From: Phytophthora quininea
Taxonomy: Eukaryota; Oomycota; Peronosporomycetes; Peronosporales; Peronosporaceae
Assembly (NCBI GenBank): GCA_011947345.1
Contig: JAAVTG010000604.1
Location: forward strand, 1 to 64,000
Length of the DNA: 64,000 nt
Direction of reading: 5' to 3'
The notes beneath the pieces are model-generated. The model did not search any database and was not told the DNA's origin. It worked only from the letters and a program-made list of their open reading frames with translations. Position numbers and translations under genes: made by a program. Of the stretch, positions 1 to 11,658 are shown one piece after another. Numbering within the stretch: the stretch's first letter is position 1; the number at the start of each line of letters is the position of its first letter.

Positions 1-1540
1 AGCGATACAGTGGTCCCTGTCCTGCGACAAAGCAGCCTTAAGACATGGGGAGATGACCGACTGGATGGCACGTACGAACCAAAACTGGATGCAAAGCGTC
101 GTCATCGAGTAGCTGTGAAGCCCACAGAAGAGATATTGGCGCATCCACTAGAGGGCAAGCTGCTCTGGGAGCACTCCAAGCCTACGGCCGTAGCTGTCTC
201 TAAGAACCTGGCGCTATTATACGCACTCTTGAGCTGGGCACCACTGGGGCTTTATTCGTCTTGTGTCAATGGGATTGTGGAGACGATGGAGCGCAGTCTT
301 CAGCTGTTACCGACGACAGCACTTCGAGCTGACAAGAGAGACTGCTTCTCGGAGCTTCTATTCCAGCACTGCGCCGATCGCGACTGCCGTTCTGCTTCCG
401 GGGAAGAGGATAATGTGGGCCGCGCTGCTTCCGTCACGATCGAGTTGCAGACGCTGTTGCGAGTATCTGCGCAGGCCTTGGGTTGGCTGTCCTCAAAGCA
501 AACGCGCCAGTGGCTGCGCAAGTTTTTCCGCCTCCACGCTGGCTGTGTGCTGACAAGACGAAACTACGGGCGATCTTCTTGCTGTTTCTACGAGAGCTAG
601 AGGAGCGTCTGAACGCTGAAGTGTTTGCGGCGACACCACTTAGCAACCTAGGAAAAGTAGCTGAAGAGGTCATCGCGGCGGTGTATTCATACCCTGATTT
701 CCATGCTAAGCGACCGCAAGTGCGCCAGCTATTGAGCGGCCAGAGTTTCGCTGGATGGAATGCTTTCGTGGCCCATATGCGCGATACGTTCATCAGCAAC
801 ACAAAGTTACCGAGAAGAGGAGTGGCGGTGAATTTCCTCACAGCTTACCGCCCTCACAATGCGATCGAAAAGACTGGACCGGCACATGGCTGCTGGATAT
901 GGAGCGTGCCCAGTGGAAACCAAATACCCCGAGCGAGTCGGACATGACATTGACATTGCTCTCCCTGTTCGAGATCCTATCGCAGGTCGTCCGGCTGGAA
1001 GTAGCGCTAGATATCGAAGGCTGCTCGCTTCGGATCCGGTCATCGCTTGGCATAGCTGGTCGATTGGATTGTATGCATGTTGTGCTAGATAGCAAGGACC
1101 GCGTATTTCGACTCTTTCCGAACGGCACGACTGCGGGCGGTTCCGGTGGAGCCAACGGAGATTACGTAGGAGACATCTCCGTCGATGAGAAGAACCAACT
1201 CGTGATCTATCTCGACGTGTTCAAGTGGGCTACGCAGACAGACGACCGATCTTACCACGTTCGCATGCGCTTTGAGTGTCAGCGAGGCGCAGGGTTGGCG
1301 ATCGACGGCGACATTTTAGCCACGACGGCCTCGACGAAGTTCACTGAGGAGGAGGTGGCCGAAATGCCATTGCGTGCCAAGTCCAAATCTGTCGACAAGA
1401 CCCGTGTTGGCGGTGAAGCCCCGTTACCGGCCTGGGAAATGCACAGCAACTTCCAGCTAAACTACGAGAAGATGAAAGTGCGTGAGGATATCGATCTGTT
1501 TTCGATCTTCACTAAGTGTGCTTCCACCATATTTGCTTAA
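1..1540 (+). CDS. Lineage-restricted family protein, copy A (5' end outside window, frame broken)
   Basis: This is the C-terminal two thirds of a protein found three times in this window (copies A, B, C). I do not recognise a named domain. The visible part starts in a Lys/Arg-rich linker (motif DAKRRHRVAVKPTEE), followed by a mainly helical region (AVSKNLALLYALLSW; LRVSAQALGWLSSKQTRQWL), then a beta-rich C-terminal region (DWTGTWLLDMERAQW ... DSKDRVFRLFPNG ... AIDGDIL). The frame breaks twice: near 549-550 (one G fewer than copy C) and at the A4 run 868-871, where copy C has the same break at 13460-13463. Each break is repaired by one added base. From about 478 to 1352 the DNA is almost identical to copy C, while both flanks are clearly diverged. 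The stop is at 1538-1540. It could be a real pseudogene, but the same type of one-base break occurs in essential genes nearby. Confidence 0.7.
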
Positions 1541-2662
1541 GAGAGGGAAATCTCAAGAAGCTCCTCCATAGTTGAAAAGGAATTTGACTTGAGCAGCTAG
1601 TTAGTTGTGTTTACTTGAAACTTGCGTTGATGTCTGTTTTCCATAATCACAGCAGAAACGGGCGGGAAGCAAATTATGATATTGTCGTATTCGCAGTTCA
1701 AAATTTTCAGCTAAAACGCTGTTATCTGCCTGAAATCGAGGGACATCGCGAACACAGCCTTAATTTCTGTTGGATCCAAGCCGAATTCCTTAGCAGGGAT
1801 TTCACTTTGATGGGAAGATTTTCTAGTGCGAGTAAAATGAACTGTATACTCAATCTTTTATTTTTTATATGTGTGTTGTCAACGCCACACTAGCTTCTCG
1901 AAATACAATAGCATTTTGGTGGAAGTACTCGGGCTACGCGAATACTGGGATAGGGTTTCTAAAATCTGGTCCCGGTGATATGTATTTTCGGCATTTAGTG
2001 CACCTACTTCTCAGCGCCCTCGTGGATACATGAGAATATTGGCGGTTGGCAGCGTACAAACAAAGTAGGATGGACATACAAAGCAATATCGTACCGGTAT
2101 TACCGGTACTGACCAGCGTTGAGAGGGCCCATATCTCTACCGGTTTGGTATCGGCATTACCGGTAGTGACCAATTGACATTAATCCTTGTTGGGCTGGGC
2201 TATAGGCTTGTCTCCTGTCCGAATGGTCCAGTGGGTTGTGCATACGGGAGGGCCTATAGAAACCATCCAGAAGAAAGGAAATAATTAACTTCACATTCAA
2301 ATTCAATCATCATTCAAGATCAGTGTAAATACCCCCCAACCATAAGAATAAACACGTTGAAGTATCTGAATCAACTCGACTTCTCTCCAATCCCATATAA
2401 TCTCCAGCTCATGATAGGACAATTATCATGCATGGTATGCGGCGTTTGCGATTCCATTACATGGCGTTTACTCGATGCTTCAAAATAATTCATGCTCAAC
2501 GCTGCCTTTTCTCCGCGTGCAACATCCCGAACGTTGTATTAATACATCCACACCCACGATACCGTACTTCTCTTCAAGAGTCACTTCCCCTCCCTAATCG
2601 AATATTTCGCTAATTTCTGCGCGATGGTCCCACGTCGTCTCCAAAATCCCTTCCTTGAAACG
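1541..2662. other. AT-rich spacer between copies A and B, with a 24-bp direct repeat
   Basis: No convincing coding signal is visible. It contains an imperfect 24-bp direct repeat (2092-2115 and 2149-2172, 21 of 24 positions equal by eye, core ATTACCGGTA), spaced 57 bp apart. The stretch 2230-2420 is AT-rich and is presumably the promoter side of copy B, but I cannot identify an initiator. Confidence 0.5.
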
Positions 2663-5267
2663 ATGGCCGCCCCGAGCTGCGGCAGCTTATCCCGGTGGAG
2701 ACTGCCGCCTTCTTCCACCCTGAATGCAACCACCCGCAGCTCTTCCACTCCGAGTACAAGCGGTAGGTATGGTCGACAGCCGTGGCTCGCGCAGACGCAG
2801 CAAGGCGACGCACTTGAAGAGACAGAAACGACGCCAATATTCGGCTTCGTGGGGTTCTCACTCATCTGCTTCCTCTATTCTGTGTGTACGTGTCCAGGAG
2901 CAACCGCACCAAAGGCCTCAAGATCCTCCGGTACGACTGAGAGTCTTGTCACGGCCATAACACCGTTCGCGTAACAATGGACATGTCTTGCTTGCTCACT
3001 CGTCTCGTATCGAAAGCGCAGGTGCTTCCCTCACTGCTGCCCCGAGCACATCGACCGCAGCTACTGCGGCACGTCGCTCAGTCTGCGCGTGCAGTTAGCC
3101 CAGGGCTCGATCCAGCAAGGCCAAGACCCGCCGCCCAACGAAACATTGGTCGTGTTTGCCCGCTTCGAGGCCGTGAGCGACGTGAGCTTGCGGCCGGGCG
3201 AGTGCGTCGAGGTCGACCGGATCGCCGCAGAAACACAGTCGAACAGCAACCTGGAGGCCCAGTGGGTGGCGGGAGTGCTCGACCGGCCGTCGAGACTCGT
3301 GACCACCATCTGCACGCCGGGTATGCCGTCAAATGACCACAAGCCGCTCGTCTTCCACCTCAACGGCAAGCCGTTCTCCCGCTGGTACTACGACTGGGAG
3401 AGCGGCGCCAACAAGGCGCAGCGCCTCACGAAGCACGTGATCAAGGCGTACGTGTTCGAGCGCTGTGCGGTCGACCAGGACGGCAACTTCACTGCTTTCA
3501 CTGCACCCCAAGCGCATACATTGCTGTACCGTGTCGTGCACGTCGCAACCTCGCCCGAGTTCACCGTCATCTCCTACCGCCGCGCGCCGTCTGATGCGTA
3601 CCAGGCTGCACCAAGTGGAGGGAATACCAGACAGCGTGGGAAGGCGGTGCTGCCAGCACCTTTGTGAACAGACCTGTGCACGAACCTGCGCCCGATGACG
3701 GCGGTAACCCTGCTAATGTGTTATCTCACACCCATGTGTCCAGCAGCTCGTATCGAGTGTCAGCAAGGACAATTTCTCCTCGAGCAGAACGCGCAGTGCA
3801 GCTCATCCACGGGCGCAAAACGCCCCGAGCGTCCCGAACGACCTGCAGCGACAGCACCAGATCCTGACGAACTACTGCAAGACGCCCTGCGGTGGGAGCA
3901 CGCCAACCTGCCGGCTGTATCTGTATCAAAGAATTTAGCGTTAGTGTACTCGTTCCTTCGCTGGGCCCCGCTAAGTCTCTATGCTTCCTTTGCTGATGGA
4001 CTTGTGCGCTTAATCCACACGAAGTTCGAAGTCAATCAACTACGCACTGCAGAAAGTGACGACACGCTTGACTGCTTCTCCAAGACCCTGCTGGACCAGA
4101 TCGACAAGTACAGTGCTTTTACGACCATCCATCGAGGCCAGGACGCGGGCAGAAAGCCAGTGTGGTCCCCAGCAATAACAGCACTTCTGCGCGTGCTGTC
4201 GGAGTTGACGATGTGGGTTTTCTCGGAGGACACGCAGCAGTGGTTGCGCGTTTTTTCAGGCAGTACGCCGCGTCGGTGCTGGACAAGAATGCGATGCGTG
4301 AATGCTTCTTGCTGTTTCTGAAGGAGTTAGAAGACCGCATGGACGCACGAGTCTTCGCAAGTTCGGATCTGCTCAGCCTGGCCAACGCCGCCGAGGAAAT
4401 TATTGTGGCAGTGTATTCGTGCGAATACTTCCGTAGCCGGCGCCATCGCGTACGGCAGATCCTGAGCGGACAGTGCTTTTCGGGCTGGAACGCCTTTGTG
4501 GCACAAATGCGCGAGACGTACATCAGTATGTCTGCGCGTCCGGGCGTACGTCGGTCTCTGACCAGCGTGCCAGACTTGAATTTCGTTCAAGCGCACCAGC
4601 CTCGAAATATTGTTGAGAGAGACTGGCAGGGCGAGTGGCTAATGAACGTCAATAAGGCCGCGTGGGAATTCACAGAAGCGAGGGATTTCAGTGGCGTTAT
4701 TGATGAGGCCACAGGGCCAATTTCTTTCTTTTCCTTAATCGAGACCATCTCGCAGTTAGCGCATTTGGAGATCGCCATGGACCTCCTAGGCGGGTCCTTA
4801 TTCGTTCGATCAACCCAAGGAGTGTCGGGACCGTTAAATGCCACGCGCTTGGTCCTGGATGGCAAGGACCGCGTATTCTCCATGTTTCCAAACGGGATGT
4901 CGTCCAGTGTAGATGGTGTCAGCGGAGACTACATTGGTGAAATCGAAGCGGTCCAGCCGGATCAAGTTGTGGTGTTCCTGCAGCTATTCGACTGGTGCTT
5001 CTCGGACGAGCGCCCGTCTTACTACTTGCGCATGCGCATTAAATGGGGCGATTGTCGCCTGTGCGTAGATGGCGACATTTTAACGACCGCTGCGGGGCGC
5101 TTTTCACGCCGGAAGAAGCCTTACGATTAAAGGAGATGCGTCTGCGAGAGAAATGTACCGCTGCGACCGAAACTCATTTGCGCTTCATTCGCGAGAGCGC
5201 GGGTTCGAGCCCAACCGCTGATTGGAAACAGCTTGGCAAGTTCAGCTTGCCTTACTGCAAACTGTGA
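2663..5267 (+). CDS. Lineage-restricted family protein, copy B (three exons, frame broken)
   Basis: Complete paralogue of copies A and C, about 793 residues once shifts are allowed for. Exon 1 is 2663-2762, exon 2 is 2898-2930, exon 3 is 3022-5267. Intron 1 (2763-2897, GTAGGT...CAG) sits at the same codon as the copy C intron. Intron 2 (2931-3021, GTACGA...CAG) is absent from copy C. The N-terminal part is Cys/His-rich (PECNHPQLFHSEYKR; RCFPHCCPEHIDRSYCG), possibly metal-binding. Next comes a conserved block (FHLNGKPFSRWYYDWESG; SPEFTVISYRRAP), then the helical middle and the beta-rich C-terminus (DWQGEWLMNVNKAAW; DGKDRVFSMFPNG). Frame breaks lie at C4 2670-2673, T6 4251-4256 and G4 5094-5097, all repaired by one base, plus two compensating shifts around 3656 and 3700-3830. 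Function unknown. Confidence 0.7.
2931..3021 (+). other. Copy-B-specific intron
   Basis: A 91-nt interval starting GTACGA and ending GCGCAG interrupts an Arg codon (CG|G) in the Cys/His-rich N-terminus. Removing it joins LKILR to CFPHCCPEH, exactly the uninterrupted sequence of copy C at 11850-11890. It contains in-frame stops, so it must be removed for expression. Confidence 0.8.
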
Positions 5268-5419
5268 GGGAGGGGGCGCTGGGATCTCATGCGCCCTTCT
5301 GATGAATATTTTTCAACAGCATCGTATTTTCTTCTTTCCTGTAATGACATGTCATCGTGTCTATCTTGACAACTAAGCTGGTGTCCATTTATTCATACAG
5401 TCCAGCACAACAACCCGAG
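5268..5419. other. Short spacer before the tandem array
   Basis: Contains the 3' flank of copy B. No feature recognised. Confidence 0.5.
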
Positions 5420-8400
5420 CGATACCCTCGAATTCCATCCCACACCAGATTTATTCACCGCCGACACCACTGTTCCGTACGTGGCCGTTGGTCCAGCATC
5501 GTATCTTCCTGTCAGCTGGGTCTTCTCACTACCGACGGCGTCATCAGCCTCCCAGATGTGCTGTCGAGCGCATTCGCCACCTTTGCTAGGCCTCCGTGGA
5601 GCCGCGAGCCGCGGTTTCGCGGGTTTCACCGGCGCTGATAGCATCCACGGTAGTCCTGGTATTTTTCCGGCGCCGATCTACGCTCTACGCTCACGAGACG
5701 CTATCGACGGAGTCCGCGGGTCGAGCGCGCTGCCACGGCACCGCCGGACGTGTGTCCCCACCACTTGTGTCCCCCACGCCGCACAGATCCGACCGAATCC
5801 ACAGCCGTGGGCTGCTTTCGAAACAACAGTCTGTAATCTCCACCGTCAGGGTCATTGCTGGACGGGAAACGGTCGCCCCGACACGTCCGTGCCGCAACAA
5901 CACGAGTTTCGGGCGCCGAGCGTGGCACAAACCTTGTGCCGGCGCTCTTCCCACCGTTTCCGCCCCAAAATCGCTACTGTGGCTCGTCGGTGCCGGCGCA
6001 CCCAGCAGGGTGTACGGAAATCTGGACCACACGACGCATCTGTAGTGGCCGACCCGTGCCGACAAACAGCTCCCGGCGCCGCGCCGCGCTCCGTTGTGTC
6101 TCGGCTCGGATTCAATTTATCGCGGCCGCTAATATTTTTTGCCCGCCGACCCGGCCGCCAGGTCGCTGAAGTGACCGGAACGATTTGCAGAAGGGTCCAC
6201 CGGTGTCGTCACCCACTTCCTCGGTATATTTTCTCGCTGCGCTACGGTCCTACGGGGCGTCACGGCGGCCCGGCGGTTTGTTTTTGCGTTCGTGGACACG
6301 TTCTCTGCAGCAGAATGGCGAGTGTCCGGCTCCGGTCCTCGCGACGGTGCCTCCGACGTCCACACCAGTCGGAAAATGTCCTGCCAGCACCGCCACAGTT
6401 GTCCACAAATATTTTCCGCGAGGCTCCGACATTCATTTTCTGCCGCATCGCCGCGGCGGAACCTAGAAGCCGCCGAAAACGAGTCGTCCACGACCGCTCA
6501 CGACCGCTCGCGACCGATGGACAGGTGTCCACCTGCGCTTGGACACCTCCGACAACTCGAAAACTACTTCCGCCACGCTCCGTTCAAGCGTCTCCAGCGT
6601 CCGCCGCCACGGAGCCGACCGAAATTCTCGCCGATACCCTCGAATTCCATCCCACACCAGATTTATTCACCGCCGACACCACTGTTCCGTACGTGGCCGT
6701 TGGTCCAGCATCGTATCTTCCTGTCAGCTGGGTCTTCTCACTACCGACGGCGTCATCAGCCTCCCAGATGTGCTGTCGAGCGCATTCGCCACCTTTGCTA
6801 GGCCTCCGTGGAGCCGCGAGCCGCGGTTTCGCGGGTTTCACCGGCGCTGATAGCATCCACGGTAGTCCTGGTATTTTTCCGGCGCCGATCTACGCTCTAC
6901 GCTCACGAGACGCTATCGACGGAGTCCGCGGGTCGAGCGCGCTGCCACGGCACCGCCGGACGTGTGTCCCCACCACTTGTGTCCCCCACGCCGCACAGAT
7001 CCGACCGAATCCACAGCCGTGGGCTGCTTTCGAAACAACAGTCTGTAATCTCCACCGTCAGGGTCATTGCTGGACGGGAAACGGTCGCCCCGACACGTCC
7101 GTGCCGCAACAACACGAGTTTCGGGCGCCGAGCGTGGCACAAACCTTGTGCCGGCGCTCTTCCCACCGTTTCCGCCCCAAAATCGCTACTGTGGCTCGTC
7201 GGTGCCGGCGCACCCAGCAGGGTGTACGGAAATCTGGACCACACGACGCATCTGTAGTGGCCGACCCGTGCCGACAAACAGCTCCCGGCGCCGCGCCGCG
7301 CACTCCGTTGTGTCTCGGCTCGGATTCAATTTATCGCGGCCGCTAATATTTTTGCCCGCCGACCCGGCCGCCAGGTCGCTGAAGTGACCGGAACGATTTG
7401 CAGAAGGGTCCACCGGTGTCGTCACCCACTTCCTCGGTATATTTTCTCGCTGCGCTACGGTCCTACGGGGCGTCACGGCGGCCCGGCGGTTTGTTTTTGC
7501 GTTCGTGGACACGTTCTCTGCAGCAGAATGGCGAGTGTCCGGCTCCGGTCCTCGCGACGGTGCCTCCGACGTCCACACCAGTCGGAAAATGTCCTGCCAG
7601 CACCGCCACAGTTGTCCACAAATATTTTCCGCGAGGCTCCGACATTCATTTTCTGCCGCATCGCCGCGGCGGAACCTAGAAGCCGCCGAAAACGAGTCGT
7701 CCACGACCGCTCACGACCGCTCGCGACCGATGGACAGGTGTCCACCTGCGCTTGGACACCTCCGACAACTCGAAAACTACTTCCGCCACGCTCCGTTCAA
7801 GCGTCTCCAGCGTCCGCCGCCACGGAGCCGACCGAAATTCTCGCCGATACCCTCGAATTCCATCCCACACCAGATTTATTCACCGCCGACACCACTGTTC
7901 CGTACGTGGCCGTTGGTCCAGCATCGTATCTTCCTGTCAGCTGGGTCTTCTCACTACCGACGGCGTCATCAGCCTCCCAGATGTGCTGTCGAGCGCATTC
8001 GCCACCTTTGCTAGGCCTCCGTGGAGCCGCGAGCCGCGGTTTCGCGGGTTTCACCGGCGCTGATAGCATCCACGGTAGTCCTGGTATTTTTCCGGCGCCG
8101 ATCTACGCTCTACGCTCACGAGACGCTATCGACGGAGTCCGCGGGTCGAGCGCGCTGCCACGGCACCGCCGGACGTGTGTCCCCACCACTTGTGTCCCCC
8201 ACGCCGCACAGATCCGACCGAATCCACAGCCGTGGGCTGCTTTCGAAACAACAGTCTGTAATCTCCACCGTCAGGGTCATTGCTGGACGGGAAACGGTCG
8301 CCCCGACACGTCCGTGCCGCAACAACACGAGTTTCGGGCGCCGAGCGTGGCACAAACCTTGTGCCGGCGCTCTTCCCACCGTTTCCGCCCCAAAATCGCT

Positions 8401-8827
8401 ACTGTGGCTCGTCGGTGCCGGCGCACCCAGCAGGGTGTACGGAAATCTGGACCACACGACGCATCTGTAGTGGCCGACCCGTGCCGACAAACAGCTCCCG
8501 GCGCCGCGCCGCGCACCCGTTGTGTCTCGGCTCGGATTCAATTTATCGCGGCCGCTAATATTTTTTGCCCGCCGACCCGGCCGCCAGGTCGCTGAAGTGA
8601 CCGGAACGATTTGCAGAAGGGTCCACCGGTGTCGTCACCCACTTCCTCGGTATATTTTCTCGCTGCGCTACGGTCCTACGGGGCGTCACGGCGGCCCGGC
8701 GGTTTGTTTTTGCGTTCGTGGACACGTTCTCTGCAGCAGAATGGCGAGTGTCCGGCTCCGGTCCTCGCGACGGTGCCTCCGACGTCCACACCAGTCGGAA
8801 AATGTCCTGCCAGCACCGCCACAGTTG
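5420..8827. repeat. 1.2-kb tandem repeat array, 2.8 copies
   Basis: Three head-to-tail units begin with the same sequence (CGATACCCTCGAATTCCATC) at 5420, 6632 and 7845, giving periods of 1212 and 1213 bp. The third unit stops at 8827 (983 bp) at a sharp junction. Units differ by only a few bases, for example at GCGCCGCGCCGCGC where copies 1, 2 and 3 read CTCC, ACTCC and ACCC. The unit is GC-rich with isolated AATATTTT blocks (for example 6128, 6411). Because 1212 is a multiple of three, long open frames run through the array, but none has a recognisable domain and several frames are open together. A tandem satellite or a repeated non-coding part of a mobile element are both possible. Confidence 0.9.
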
Positions 8828-11658
8828 CCAACGTCGAAGCTTGAGCAGCACTACCACGATGCAGTGTCGACTTTGCGGCCATTTTCGCTCGCGGCGTCTC
8901 CTAATCACGGTGTCATAGTCGCGCAATGACGACGGCGGCCGACAGACTCGCTCCACGCCTGCTTGCAGTACCTACTTGGCCGACGGAAGAATGTCCTCCA
9001 GGTCGTGGACGCACTTCTTTGCGGCAACGTCCTCGCGAGGCACTTCAAAAATATTCACCGCGACGAGTAAAACCAAACGATGCTAAAGGGGACCGCGGGC
9101 CCGTTCCCACTCTTCCTGCCTGCACGTATGCCCTCGCGGGTTCAGGATTGCGTTCGCCGTCGTCCAACACCACGTCAACTCTTTTCCGCGCGAGCTTCAG
9201 CGTGGTTTCCGGGTCGCTAATATTTTTCGTCCGCCGATCCGCCCGACAGATCGTTGAAGCGCTCGAAAAGATTTGCACACGCGTCCACCGGTGTCCGCAA
9301 TGCTTGGCTGCTGCACTAGAGTACAGGATTTCGCTTTGCCGCGGTCCGCCGCCGGCTAGTTTGTTTGTTTTAGCGTCGCGAGGACGATGTCAGCAACGCC
9401 AGGCTGCAACGGCGGGCCGCCTGCAGTTCGTCGGCGGCGACCGGCGTGGACCTCCCACGCCCGCCCGGTGTCTGCGACCACGCCCGCCCCAAACGAGAAA
9501 TATCGACACCGAGGCACTCGCTTCTGCCTCCGTCGCGGCTGGAGCGGCGATAGTCTGAAAGCCGCCGCTAAACTATCGTCCGTCAGCGACGGACGGGTGT
9601 CCACCGGGCCGCGAGCACGCCTCCACCTGATCTCGCCGCGCGAAAACCAGTTGTGTCGCGCTCAACCGGACCGTCGACTGCCTGTGCCGGCGCAGCTTCT
9701 CCCGGCCGCGTGCGTCGCAGCTTATTTTTCTGGAGCCGTGCAACAAATGATCGGTCGACTCGACCGTGTCGTACTGGTCGTCCGGCGCGGAAGCTGTCTG
9801 CATGCTCGCAGCGGCTTGTGCTGAACGCGCTCAGGTCCTCGTCGGGTCCGCAGACGGAAACAAAGTAAAAGCACTCGGGTGATCCGCGCGCTCTGTCTCC
9901 CTGTGATCACCGAAGATGGACCCAACGTGGGCGCGAAGCCGTCGAGCGCAAGTTGTCTGCCGGTCCGTCTTGGACACCGCCGGAAGTCCGGGCAGATCGA
10001 TTGCTGTGCCGTCAAAACAGTTTTGACAGGCGTGAGAGGGCTACGCGAAGGTCCTCTCGCGTCCACGGGTAGCGTGGAGAGAGCCTCAACTCTCACTTCG
10101 TCCGTGCACTAGATGATACAGTGGGTTCTCGCATGCAGTTGCGCCTCCTGGTGCGTTGATGCCACCCCGCAGTGGGTCCGACGACGCGCAGTACATTTTC
10201 TTTATCGAGAACCTCGGTAGCGTACGGGTGATGCCCAGCATGCGCGGCCACATTGTCGCGACTGCTGCATCCAGCCCTGCGCTATCGAGCGACAGACGCG
10301 AACAAAACTGCCGGAGGAAGTACTGGCAGCCACGGATCCGTGTGACTACGTTATACCGGCGGAGCCCCATTGTGCTGTCGACAGCTTCCAGCGGATCAAC
10401 ACATTTGAAATTGACACCGACGGGATCGATCGAAAGCGTGCTCAGTAACGACCACAAAGGGAGATCCGACGGGTAGTTTGTCTTCCGCCACAAAGCGCGC
10501 ATCCTATGCGAGCGATTGCATACTTCACACCATGCTTCGTTGGTTGCTGCCGTGAAAAGACCTCGCGGATACTTATCGGCGGTATTAGGCAGCGGGGTTA
10601 TCTTCACTGCTGTTGTGAGCGTTGTAGTCGACCAACAAACCCCAGCTGAGGTTTCAATGTTTCCTTCCGAAGCCAGCTATTCATTTCTGTTGACACTCTC
10701 CAGCATCAAAGGCAATGCCCGCCACCACATTCCTGCCGTCGTTACATCCATCCCACTTCGAAATCCTGGATCACACTCGTCGGAATGTTGCCATCACGAC
10801 CGTTGTCCCGCACGGAATTCCAATGCTGTGATGCAATCCAGTGCCCTTCGTCCAGGCTTCCCATTTCGTCTGCAGACGTTAAACAATTTTTTTACTGTCC
10901 GGGCAGAATAGCCCACCCCATTTTGCAGAAGAAGCCCGTCCACATTCAAACAATGAGTTTTCTTAAGCCTATCGTTGCGCTCCAACGGCGGGGAATCAAC
11001 ATTGAGCGGTGCTCACCTCTTCTACTTGTCATCACCTTCCAGATATACAGCTTTCACAGGCGTCTGGGCCACCCCCAACGCGCCCTCGACTTGTTCTGGG
11101 CGAGTCCGCGCTTCTGTCGAGCGATCACCCGCTGGTCTCCGCTCGTCCATCGAGTCCCGAAAAATGAAACAGAAACATTTTTACGTCAACTGGGATGATG
11201 GCGCGGACGCAGCTGGCGATTCGTTTGCAGCGAGGGCGCGTGGACTCCCTCCCAGTTCAAACCAGAATTTCGCAGTCTAGCTGGCGGGCGACCTCGTCTT
11301 CCTGTCCCCCGCGGCGAAAAGCAGCACCGAGACGATGCTGCAGCGGCTTGCGATCTCCAAGCTCGTACCGCGATTGGCATGCTCTCGAAATCCTCTGGCC
11401 AGACGTCTTTAAAATAAGTCGATGCGTCGTCAAGAAACCGAGCGTAGTAAACTCTCGCCGATACCTGAGCCAGCGCCTTCGCCTTCGCTGGCTGCTTTAC
11501 GGCGACCAAGTTTGGTCGGCGTTGAAGCCGGACCAAAGACAGGCGGCTGGACAAAGACGCCTCACACAGTTCGCCGTGTGCTCGAATGACTGCGCAGGCG
11601 AGAGGACGCTTTTTGTGGAAGGACCATCACAATCCGATCGGAAGACCCGCAGAGACCC
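8828..11658. other. Degenerate repeat-derived region between array and copy C
   Basis: Apart from the diverged repeat at 9216-9385, no family is recognised. On the minus strand 10086-10675 is open for about 190 codons (motifs CEVCNRSH, RYNVVTRIRGCQYFLRQFC). The composition looks protein-like but I cannot assign it, and it may be transposon-derived. A second minus-strand open stretch (11186-11554; VYYARFLDDASTYFKDVW) is equally unassigned. A short palindrome (TCAAAACAGTTTTGA) lies near 10012-10026. The last 100 bp probably hold the copy C promoter. Confidence 0.4.
9216..9385. repeat. Diverged relative of the 1.2-kb repeat unit
   Basis: This stretch aligns by eye to 6118-6300 of the array: CGCTAATATTTTTCGTCCGC, then GTCCACCGGTGTC and GGTTTGTTTTTGCG-like blocks occur in the same order with many substitutions. 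The array therefore has an older, mutated relative directly downstream. Confidence 0.6.

Noticed and set aside
860..880. Programmed -1 frameshift at CGAAAAGAC in copies A and C
   Set aside because: There is no classical heptamer and no clear downstream stem-loop. Similar one-base losses occur at unrelated runs throughout the window, so an indel is simpler.
5195..5225. GGTTCGAGCCC resembling a tRNA T-loop
   Set aside because: It lies inside the coding end of family copy B, and I find no acceptor stem, D-arm or anticodon arm at the right spacing.
5481..7346. 621-codon open frame through the tandem array
   Set aside because: It exists because the 1212-bp unit is a multiple of three and GC-rich. 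Several other frames in both strands are open as well, no domain is visible, and the frame is lost at the next unit (1213 bp).
5420..8827. CRISPR-like repeat array
   Set aside because: The units are 1.2 kb and contiguous without spacers, in a eukaryotic genome.
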